DNA from: an uncultured Opitutia bacterium
GTDB taxonomy: Bacteria > Verrucomicrobiota > Verrucomicrobiia > Opitutales > Opitutaceae
DNA: 64,000 nucleotides
Reading direction: 5' to 3'
NCBI GenBank assembly: GCA_903877135.1
Contig: CAIRCN010000044.1
Location: 41,774-105,773, forward strand
The position numbers were made by a program, and so were the translations under genes. Each line of letters starts with the position of its first letter. The first letter of the stretch is position 1. A model generated the notes under the pieces. The model saw only the letters and a list, made by a program, of their open reading frames with translations, searched no databases and was not told where the DNA came from. This document shows, piece after piece, positions 26,969 through 34,375 of the stretch.

Positions 26969-28204
26969 TCATCTTGCAGGCGAATGGGTCCGGCTGTGCA
27001 GTGCCAGCCACAGCCAGAACGAGGCGGACACGATCAGCGCAAACGGCAGGAGCAGCACGGCATGCTGCAGGCTGCCGAAATGATCGGACAACCGGCCCAC
27101 AATCTGCGGCGACCAGAGATCGCCGAATAGGTGGATCGCGAAGATCGACAGCGCCATCGCACTCGCCCGGCTCGCCACCGGCACCGTTTCAAGGATGAGC
27201 GTGTTGACTGGGCCCGTGGGCAGAAAGAGCAGAAACATTGACGCCACCAGCGCCACTCGCGCCCACGCCGGGTCGGGCAGCAGAAACGCCGCAAACGCCA
27301 CCGGCACCGCCAACGCCGCGCTCAGGGCAAGCACCCAGGCATACCCGGCCGGACTGCGCCGTTGCAACGTTGTCCCCGCAAAGCCGCCCACCAGCGTGGC
27401 GACCAGGCCCGCCACCACGAGCGTGGCCCCGAAGAAACGCCCCGCCGCCTCGTATTTCATATGGTGCACCCGGTAGAGAAACGTCGGCGCCCAGAGGGCG
27501 AAACCGCCCATGGCGAAGGTCTGCGCGGCGTAGCCCGCCACCACTAATACGTAGCGCGGAAACCGCAGCAAACTCATAAACGTGCGCCAGCCGGGTCGCA
27601 CGGCCGCCCCCATGGACGCATCCGTCGCCCCGCGCGCCGGCTCGCGCAGCACAAAGAGCAGCCCGGCCAGCAGCAGCCCCGGATAACCCGCCCACTGGAA
27701 AGCCGCCCGCCAGCCGTAATGGGCCGCGATGCTGCTGCCGAAAATGTAGCCGAACGCCGAGCCCACGGGAATCGCGAGGTAGAAGACCGAGATCGCGGTG
27801 TTGCGGCGCGCCGGCGGAAACAGGTCGGCGATCCAGCCGGGGCTGATGGTGCCGAAACTGGCCTCGCCAAAGCCCACCAGCAGCCGGAAAAAAATCATCG
27901 AGCCCAGCACGCCCGCATGTCCGGTCAGCAGCGTGCCGAGGCTCCACACAAACACTCCCGCCGCGACGAGCCAGCGCCGTGGCCAGCGGTCGCCCAGATA
28001 GCCGAACACGGGCGCGGTCAGGAAATAGCCCCACATGAACGCGCTTTGGAGCGTGCCGAGTTGCCCGTCGCTGAAGTGCATTTCCTCCTTCAGCGGAGTG
28101 AGGACGGCGGCCAGGATCTGGCGGTCGAAATAATCGAGCAGATTGAGGCCGGTCAGCGCCACGAGGCTCGCGACGGGCCAGAGGGGTTTGGCGGCATCCT
28201 TCAC
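26969..28204 (-). CDS. Major facilitator superfamily transporter
   Basis: This inner-membrane carrier of about 411 residues has 12 hydrophobic helices. The first helices read LTGLNLLDYFDRQILAAV; the MFS loop between helices 2 and 3 appears as VFGYLGDRWPRRWLVAAG. It resembles the spinster/hexuronate-type and sugar-acid families (DRQIL in helix 1, GEASFGTISPGWIADLFP in helix 4). The open frame begins at a TTG (28213); the GTG at 28204 is chosen here, and neither has a clear ribosome site. The substrate is unknown. It precedes the outer-membrane protein gene in the minus direction as a separate unit. Confidence 0.87.
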   Translation of the reverse strand: MKDAAKPLWPVASLVALTGLNLLDYFDRQILAAVLTPLKEEMHFSDGQLGTLQSAFMWGYFLTAPVFGYLGDRWPRRWLVAAGVFVWSLGTLLTGHAGVLGSMIFFRLLVGFGEASFGTISPGWIADLFPPARRNTAISVFYLAIPVGSAFGYIFGSSIAAHYGWRAAFQWAGYPGLLLAGLLFVLREPARGATDASMGAAVRPGWRTFMSLLRFPRYVLVVAGYAAQTFAMGGFALWAPTFLYRVHHMKYEAAGRFFGATLVVAGLVATLVGGFAGTTLQRRSPAGYAWVLALSAALAVPVAFAAFLLPDPAWARVALVASMFLLFLPTGPVNTLILETVPVASRASAMALSIFAIHLFGDLWSPQIVGRLSDHFGSLQHAVLLLPFALIVSASFWLWLALHSRTHSPAR

Positions 28205-28268
28205 GCGCGGCAAGCAAACGGCACGGTAGTGCCGTTGGGAAGCAGGAAAACAAATGATCCCGCTAGGA

Positions 28269-29477
28269 TCAGAACTTGAAGCTCATGCCAGCGTGCACGC
28301 CTTGCAACCGGCTGAGATCGACGCGCGTGGAGTAGGACGAAGTCAAATCGCTGATGTTTTGAGTGTAACTGCGGCTGCTCTGATAAATGGCCCCCAGATA
28401 CATTCCGGCCGTCTCTGTCATCGTATAATTCAAATCTGCATCAACGTAGAAGCCCGGCAGAAACTCGCTCACACCGTCGCTCACAGTGTCGATGATGTCA
28501 TCGCTAGTCGCAGGGTGGTAAGTCTGCATCACCGTGTAGGTGGTGCCGGCATAAACCAAGACTGCGCCGGCGCTGAAGCTGGCGTTGAAGTGTGTGGTGA
28601 TGGGAATGAACACCGTGGGGCCGAACCGGAAGGTCATGTAGGCGCCCTTGAGCTTCCAGTAGTTTTTCACACTCGTGGTGTTATTCGCCACCGTGGTGGT
28701 AGTCCGGCTGAGCGGCTGGCTGCTGAGCAGGGTCGAATTGTCGACGTTCTGGGTCTGTGCCGCGCCTGTAGTGGAATTCACCAGGGGATTGCCGTTCGCG
28801 TCCAAAACTTGGGATGCAGAGGTTGACGGCGCATAATAGGGCGCCGCCGCAGGCACCTGCCCATCGAGCGAATACAGATCGGTGACCGTGGTGATCGTGG
28901 TGGGCACATAGGCGGTCGTTTTCGCGTTGATGTCGTTCAAGGTCACCCCCGCCACCACGCCCCAACGTGCGCGGGTATTGAAGAGGCTGCCTATGTCGCG
29001 GGTCAGCGAAATGTCCACCCCGAGGCTGTTGCCCCCATTTTGACTGCGGGTCGAAGTGTCGGTGATAGCTGCCGAATAGGCGTTCATCGTCACCATTCCG
29101 TCAGACGTCAGCTGGTTGGGGTCGAGATAGGCCCAAGTGTTCGTCTTGCCGTCGGGACTGACCGGCCGTGGATTGCCGTTGGCGTCAAGCTGGGTTCGTG
29201 CATCAGGCCGGACGAAGCCATCGTGGTAATTGTGGAAGATGTCCATTCCGGAGAACGCGCCATAAGCTTGCGTCGAACTCACCACACCTTGGCCCCAGAA
29301 CGCGGTTTTCACCCCGCTCACCGCCCGCACGCCAATGTGCAGCACCGTCTTGGGGATATAGACATATTCGTCTGTGCCGAAATCGGTGATGATTTCCTCC
29401 TCCTGAGGAGATTGCTGCGCATGGACGGCAACCGTGGCGGCAAAAAACGCGCAAAGTGCGCAGTAAAAATATTTCAT
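28269..29477 (-). CDS. Secreted, probable outer-membrane beta-barrel protein of unknown family
   Basis: This 402-residue protein starts at an ATG followed by a signal peptide (MKYFYCALCAFFAATVAVHA). The mature part has many alternating strands, such as WKLKGAYMTFRFGPTVFIPI and LNYTMTETAGMYLGAIYQSS, and ends GMSFKF; a terminal phenylalanine is a typical outer-membrane barrel ending. A central stretch of about 90 residues is rich in Thr, Ser, Asn and Val and may be an extracellular loop. I do not recognise the family. Seven bases in the gap separate it from nothing obvious upstream; its promoter should lie in the 218-base gap before the thioesterase gene. Confidence 0.7.
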   Translation of the reverse strand: MKYFYCALCAFFAATVAVHAQQSPQEEEIITDFGTDEYVYIPKTVLHIGVRAVSGVKTAFWGQGVVSSTQAYGAFSGMDIFHNYHDGFVRPDARTQLDANGNPRPVSPDGKTNTWAYLDPNQLTSDGMVTMNAYSAAITDTSTRSQNGGNSLGVDISLTRDIGSLFNTRARWGVVAGVTLNDINAKTTAYVPTTITTVTDLYSLDGQVPAAAPYYAPSTSASQVLDANGNPLVNSTTGAAQTQNVDNSTLLSSQPLSRTTTTVANNTTSVKNYWKLKGAYMTFRFGPTVFIPITTHFNASFSAGAVLVYAGTTYTVMQTYHPATSDDIIDTVSDGVSEFLPGFYVDADLNYTMTETAGMYLGAIYQSSRSYTQNISDLTSSYSTRVDLSRLQGVHAGMSFKF

Positions 29478-29695
29478 GAATGGGTGCGAGGGCACTGGCT
29501 TGGACGGGAGCAATGAGAAAAGGTTTCATGAAAGCTTCGCGGTCGGCCGCACGCAGTCAACAGCGGGATTGCACCCCGGCAAAAATACCTGTCGAGCCAG
29601 TTGACAACCCCGCCCCGGCGAAGGAGATGATAGCCCTGTGGACTTTCGACCGGCCTGCATATTCGGTGCGTCGAACAGCCCTCCCCTCCCCATCG

Positions 29696-30163
29696 ATGAA
29701 CGAGCCCAGCCTGCAAGAGCGCTTTTCCCCCGCGAGCGTGTGCTTCGGCTGCGGCCCGGCCAACCCGGCCGGCCTTCACGTCCGGAGCTTCCCCAAAACT
29801 GACGGCTCCGTGCTGGCAACTTGGCGGGCGGGCCCGCACCTTGCGGCGTTTCCCGGCATCCTCAACGGCGGAATCATCGGCGCCTTGCTGGACTGCCATT
29901 CCAACTGGGCCGCCACCTGGCACCTGATGCAGCGCGACAACCTGCCCGCGCCACCCTGCACCGTTACCGCCAGCTACGCGATCAAGCTCATCCGGCCCAC
30001 TCCCACCGACGCCGAGATCCAGCTCGCGGCCCATGTTATCGAGGCCGGCCCCGACCGCGCCCGCGTCGAGGCGACGCTTTCCGCCCACGGGCAAGTCTGC
30101 GCGACCTGCCAGGGAACCTTCGTCGCCGTCAAACCCGGCCATCCCGCTTTTCATCGCTGGTGA
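29696..30163 (+). CDS. PaaI-type hotdog-fold thioesterase
   Basis: This 155-residue protein has a conserved N-terminal CFGCGPANPAGLHVRSF segment, the hotdog core GILNGGIIGALLDCHSNWAAT, then YAIKLIRPTPTDAEIQL and ATLSAHGQVCATCQGTFVAV. This pattern matches the PaaI/YbgC-like acyl-CoA thioesterase group with a Cys-rich N-terminus. It should hydrolyse an acyl-CoA in the cytosol; the acyl group is unknown. The ATG at 29696 is used because the frame upstream is not conserved in character. It is followed by a Gre-like gene 10 bases downstream. Confidence 0.85.
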   Translation: MNEPSLQERFSPASVCFGCGPANPAGLHVRSFPKTDGSVLATWRAGPHLAAFPGILNGGIIGALLDCHSNWAATWHLMQRDNLPAPPCTVTASYAIKLIRPTPTDAEIQLAAHVIEAGPDRARVEATLSAHGQVCATCQGTFVAVKPGHPAFHRW

Positions 30164-30173
30164 CTTTTCCCTT

Positions 30174-30656
30174 GTGAACAAAACCACCGCCCGCGACCTC
30201 ATCCTCGCCCAGCTTCGCACCGATCTGGAACTGCAAACCCGCGCCGCCCTCCTCGCCCGCGACGAAGCCATCAGCGAGGAAAGTCGGCCCGAAAACCAAT
30301 ACGACATGCACAGCCAGGAGGCTGCCTATCTTGCGGAAGGCCAGGCGCGGCATGCCGTCGAAATCTCGGAAACTCTCGCGCTCTACGAAGGCCTGCCGCT
30401 GACCACGGTGGCGGCCGACTCCCCGGTCGCCGTCGGCGCCCTGGTCAAAGTGGCCGGCGCGAAAGGCGAGCCCACGTGGTATTTTCTGGGTCCGCGCGGC
30501 GGTGGCCTCGAAGTCGCGGTTGACGGTCACACGGTCCTAGTCGTGACGCCGCAATCCCCGCTCGGCCGCGAATTGCTCGGCAAAACGGCTGGCGCAGCCG
30601 TGCGACTCCTAGGCCGGTCCGCGAACGCTCCGCATCGCATCGCTTCGGTGCAGTGA
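30174..30656 (+). CDS. GreA/GreB C-terminal-domain-like protein
   Basis: This 160-residue protein starts at a GTG. Residues 1-75 form helices containing ESRPENQYDMHSQEAAYLA, and residues 80-160 form a compact beta domain ending VTPQSPLGRELLGKTAGAAV, the FKBP-like C-terminal fold of GreA/GreB. Gre factors rescue backtracked RNA polymerase, but the long N-terminal coiled coil with the two tip acidic residues is shortened here. It may bind RNA polymerase as a regulator (Rnk-like) rather than cleave transcripts. It is cotranscribed with the thioesterase gene and converges with tonB. Confidence 0.75.
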   Translation: MNKTTARDLILAQLRTDLELQTRAALLARDEAISEESRPENQYDMHSQEAAYLAEGQARHAVEISETLALYEGLPLTTVAADSPVAVGALVKVAGAKGEPTWYFLGPRGGGLEVAVDGHTVLVVTPQSPLGRELLGKTAGAAVRLLGRSANAPHRIASVQ

Positions 30657-30675
30657 CCTCACGCTACCGTCGCCG

Positions 30676-31344
30676 TCATTCGGTGAGCATGAACACCACC
30701 GGTATCAGCATGCGGAAGCGCACGGGCCGTCCGTTCTTTAGGCCGGGTTCGAAACGCCACTTGCCCACGGCCTGCAGCGTCGCCACCTCGAACGCGTCAT
30801 CGGTCGAGCGCACCACCCGCGCCCGGTTCACCGCGCCCTGTTCATCGACGACGAACTCGACCATCACTTCGGCGGTGCGCCCCTCTTTTCTGGCGTCGGC
30901 CGGGTAAATCGGCGCGACTTGGACTCGCTTGTGCGGCGGTTGGTCAAGCTTTGCGCTGTCGATTATCCCACCGTGGAGCCACCCGGTCGCTTCAGCCGAA
31001 CCATTCGGCAACCCTTGCACACCCGGCCCAATAATGCTTACATTCCGTTTCGACACCGGCGATGGCCGCTCTGGCGGCAACACGAATGAATCGCGGTCCG
31101 GCTGGCGTATTTCCTCGTCGTTCGTCGGCCGGGATTCGTACACCGTGCCCTTGGGCCCTTTGGCGGTGTCGTCGGGTGCGATCTCGGGCGTGTCGCGAAG
31201 GTCCGTTGAATCGGGCTGCGCCCACCGAATAGGCGGTCGCAGCGACTCAATTAACCTGACTTCATGAGGCCAGCGGACGCCAAACAGCAACAGCGCATGC
31301 AGCGTCGTTGCGACCGTGACGGGAAGGAGAAATCGGGTTTCCAT
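30676..31344 (-). CDS. TonB-family energy-transducing protein
   Basis: This 222-residue protein has a single N-terminal membrane helix (LLPVTVATTLHALLLFGV), a periplasmic linker of about 120 residues, and a C-terminal TonB domain from about 140: APIYPADARKEGRTAEVMVE, FVVDEQGAVNRARVVRSTD and AVGKWRFEPG. TonB couples the inner-membrane proton gradient to outer-membrane receptors. The linker is less proline-rich than in classical TonB. No exbB or exbD is adjacent. A GGAGG site lies six bases upstream of the ATG, one of the few strong ribosome sites in the window. Confidence 0.88.
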   Translation of the reverse strand: METRFLLPVTVATTLHALLLFGVRWPHEVRLIESLRPPIRWAQPDSTDLRDTPEIAPDDTAKGPKGTVYESRPTNDEEIRQPDRDSFVLPPERPSPVSKRNVSIIGPGVQGLPNGSAEATGWLHGGIIDSAKLDQPPHKRVQVAPIYPADARKEGRTAEVMVEFVVDEQGAVNRARVVRSTDDAFEVATLQAVGKWRFEPGLKNGRPVRFRMLIPVVFMLTE

Positions 31345-31473
31345 GGTGGCCTCCGGGGTTGAAGTTGCGGTTCACTAATACTGACGAACAGGCCGCGAAT
31401 TTCTTAGGCTTTGAGACGCAATTTGCCTCTCAAGCACTTGAACTTTGGACGCCATCTCGTTTTCATCGGGCCC

Positions 31474-34356
31474 ATGATGCGCGTTTTTCCGAGAGCGCTG
31501 CTGGTCGCCGGGCTACTCCTGCCGGGGGCAATCGTGCATGGCGCCAGCAACACCGTGTCGCAACCTCCCGGAGCGCTTCGCGGCGTCGACCCGCGGACGC
31601 TTTCCTCCGGATTATTTTTCTCCCTGGCCGCCGATGGTTACTACGGTGGTCTTGGCCCGGCGCGGAAACCGCTGGCCTTGGTGCCCATTGCGGCTCGCAT
31701 CGCTAAGGGCACCCCCGCGCCCATCCTCGATGATCGTGTCGGCGAAAACACCCTGCTCTCACCCGACCCCGCGGCACTGCCTTCGGCGCAACGCGGCCAG
31801 GCCGAACCACACGCATGGCGCTCGGCGGCCAATCCCGAACTCGTCGTAGCCACTTTTCAGGAAGGCCGCTTCGCCAACGGCGGCGGCTCGCTCGACTGCG
31901 GCTACGCTGTTTCCACCGACGGTTGCATTTCGTGGTCGCGCGCACTCATCCCCAATCTCACGACCTCGAGCGGTGGCACCTACCTTCGCGCCACCGATCC
32001 CGTCGCCGCCGTCGATTTAGATGGAAACATTTTTCTCAACACCCTCGCGGCCCGCCAGGATTCCTTCACCGACGGCGGCGTAGTCGTCGTCAGCCGCTCG
32101 ACCGACGGTGGCCGCACCTTCAGCTTTCCCATCCCGGTTGCCACCGGCACCAGTGTCCACGAACTCGACAAAAACTGGATGGCGGTGAACGACTACGCCG
32201 GCACGCCCAACGCCAATCGCCTCGTCGTCACCTACACCGACATTTATATCAGCGGCAACGCCTACGTTTACGACCTCTACGCCTCCGTGAGCGACGACCG
32301 CGGCCTCACCTGGAGCACACCCACGCGCATCCGCCCACACAACACCCTCGTCAACCAGGCCACGCAGCCGTTTTTCCTGCCCGACGGCACCCTCATAGTC
32401 CCCTACATCACTGCTTACGGCAACAGCTCATTCCGCATTGAGTGCGTGCGCTCGACCGACGGTGGCCGCACTTTCCCCGCGAGTGCAAGCGTGGTCGTGC
32501 CAAGCGTGATCGAGTGGATCGACCCCGTTTTGCGCCACGGCTCCTTCCTCATCACTGCCTGGGTCGCGCGCCAGACCGGCGCCGCCTTCGTCACCTACGT
32601 CGGCCTCGACAGCAGCATCCATCCGCGCACCTTCGTCGTGAAATCGACCGACAACGGCGCCACCTGGTCGGCGCCCGTGGCGGCGTCCGACGACCACGGT
32701 TCCATCTCCGTCGTCAACTCCGCCGTCGCCACCACGCCCGACGGCCAGTCGGTCACCGTCACCTACTACGACAAGCGCAACGCCCCCGACCTCGCCAACT
32801 ACGTCGATCTCTATTCCAACACCTCCTTCGACGGCGGCGCGACGTGGCAGCCCGGCCTCCGCCTCACCGAGTATTCGAGCGACGTCCGCGTCGCCCCGCT
32901 CACCTCGCAAGGCTACATGCTCGGCGACTACCAAGGCCTCGTGCCGCCGTTCAACGCCAACCAGCCCGCCGTCGCTATCACCGTCGACACGCGCAGCGGC
33001 AACCCCGATCCGCTCGCCGTCCGATACACGCTCTCGGCCTCGCCGGGCTACGATCCATGGCGGATCGCGCGCTTCTCCGGCGCCGAGATGGCCGATCCCA
33101 CCAAGAGCGGCCTGCTCGCCGATCCCGATGGCGACGGCATCTGCAACGTCGCGGAATATTTCCACCAGACCAACCCGCGCCGGCCCGATTACGGCAGCCT
33201 GTATTCCTATTCGATCGTCATAAACGGACCTTTGGGAACTTCGATCTTTCCGAGCGCAACCGGCGTAGTCGCCATGGTGGGCTACAAGTATCGACTGGTT
33301 TTCGGTCTCAACCTTGCGGAGAGCTGGGAGAGCTCTACCGATGGGGTGACTTGGACGCAAGCACCTCACAACACTGGGCCCAACGACTTTCCCCAAGCGA
33401 TCAACAACACGGCCCTCATCCAGTTCGACATGCCGGTCAGCGGTCCGTTCTTGCTCAGAGAGGTTTTCGCCACCGACACCAGTTACACCACCAAATTCAC
33501 GGGCGAAGTCATCTCGCTCCGCTCCGACGCGCGTCTAGTGAATCTCTCATCACGCGCGCAGGTCGGCACCGGCGACAACGTGCTGATCGCCGGCTTCGTG
33601 ACCACCGGCGGCGCGAAATCCATCCTCGTGCGCGGCATCGGCCCCACGCTTGCCACACTCGGCGTCAGCGGCGCGCTCGCCAACCCGCAGCTCGACCTCA
33701 GCGGGTCCGGCACTTCGAGCTTCGTCCCCGTGCACAACGACGACTGGGGCCAGGCCGGTGGCGGCGCGAGCGCCTCACTCTTCGCCCGGCTCGGCGCCTT
33801 CGCGCTGCCCACCGGCAGTCTCGACGCCGCCCTCGTGCAGTCGCTCGTCGCCGGACCCTACACCGCGGTCCTCTCCGGTGTCGGCGGCGGCACCGGCATC
33901 GGCCTCGCCGAAATTTACGACGCCGACGCCACGCCGGGCGCGCCTGCCGGACCGCGACTCGCTAACGTCTCCGCACGCGGTCAAGTCGGCACGGGCGACA
34001 ACGTGCTCATCGGCGGCTTCGTCATCAGCGGCACTCTGCCGCGCCGTGTGCTCATCCGCGCCGTCGGCCCCGGCCTCGCGCCGTATGGTCTCGACGCCAG
34101 CGCGCTCAACGACCCGATGCTGACCGTGTATCGGCAAACTCCCACCGGCGCGCAGTTCGTCGCGTCCAACGACGACTGGGGTGTGAGCGCGAACTATGCC
34201 CTGCCCGACAGCCAGCTTGGCGCCTTCGCCCTCATGGCCGGCAGCCTCGACTCCGCCCTACTCCTCACACTTCCACCCGGCGTTTACAGCGCGCAGGTCA
34301 GCGGCGTCGGCGGCACCACCGGGCTTGCCCTCGTGGAAATCTACGACGCGCCTTGA
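31474..34356 (+). CDS. Large secreted BNR/sialidase-like beta-propeller protein with tandem C-terminal domains
   Basis: This 960-residue protein has a signal peptide (MMRVFPRALLVAGLLLPGAIVHG). Residues about 140-460 carry at least six Asp-box motifs (S-x-D-x-G-x-T-W), such as RSTDGGRTFSF, SDDRGLTWSTP, KSTDNGATWSAP and SFDGGATWQPG, indicating a sialidase-like beta-propeller. A calcium-loop-like segment DPDGDGICNVAEY lies near 548. From about 688 two related domains of roughly 135 residues form the C-terminus. The catalytic residues of a true neuraminidase (FRIP box, paired Arg) are not evident, so glycan binding rather than cleavage is possible. The start at 31474 is chosen because the signal peptide begins there; a longer frame starts at 31411. 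Confidence 0.78.
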   Translation: MMRVFPRALLVAGLLLPGAIVHGASNTVSQPPGALRGVDPRTLSSGLFFSLAADGYYGGLGPARKPLALVPIAARIAKGTPAPILDDRVGENTLLSPDPAALPSAQRGQAEPHAWRSAANPELVVATFQEGRFANGGGSLDCGYAVSTDGCISWSRALIPNLTTSSGGTYLRATDPVAAVDLDGNIFLNTLAARQDSFTDGGVVVVSRSTDGGRTFSFPIPVATGTSVHELDKNWMAVNDYAGTPNANRLVVTYTDIYISGNAYVYDLYASVSDDRGLTWSTPTRIRPHNTLVNQATQPFFLPDGTLIVPYITAYGNSSFRIECVRSTDGGRTFPASASVVVPSVIEWIDPVLRHGSFLITAWVARQTGAAFVTYVGLDSSIHPRTFVVKSTDNGATWSAPVAASDDHGSISVVNSAVATTPDGQSVTVTYYDKRNAPDLANYVDLYSNTSFDGGATWQPGLRLTEYSSDVRVAPLTSQGYMLGDYQGLVPPFNANQPAVAITVDTRSGNPDPLAVRYTLSASPGYDPWRIARFSGAEMADPTKSGLLADPDGDGICNVAEYFHQTNPRRPDYGSLYSYSIVINGPLGTSIFPSATGVVAMVGYKYRLVFGLNLAESWESSTDGVTWTQAPHNTGPNDFPQAINNTALIQFDMPVSGPFLLREVFATDTSYTTKFTGEVISLRSDARLVNLSSRAQVGTGDNVLIAGFVTTGGAKSILVRGIGPTLATLGVSGALANPQLDLSGSGTSSFVPVHNDDWGQAGGGASASLFARLGAFALPTGSLDAALVQSLVAGPYTAVLSGVGGGTGIGLAEIYDADATPGAPAGPRLANVSARGQVGTGDNVLIGGFVISGTLPRRVLIRAVGPGLAPYGLDASALNDPMLTVYRQTPTGAQFVASNDDWGVSANYALPDSQLGAFALMAGSLDSALLLTLPPGVYSAQVSGVGGTTGLALVEIYDAP
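33535..34356 (+). repeat. Two tandem copies of a C-terminal domain in the BNR protein
   Basis: Copy 1 (about 33535-33930) and copy 2 (about 33955-34356) share the same order of motifs: (A)RL(V/A)N(L/V)S, GQVGTGDNVLI-GGFV, VLIRAVGPxLAxxG, NDDWG, LGAFALxxGSLDxALL, and ending SGVGGxTGLALVEIYDA. The copies are similar in protein sequence and partly in DNA. I associate such tandem endings with secreted Verrucomicrobiota proteins; a surface-attachment or sorting role is inference. Confidence 0.8.
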
Positions 34357-34375
34357 TCCGCCGCGCGCGCGCCGC

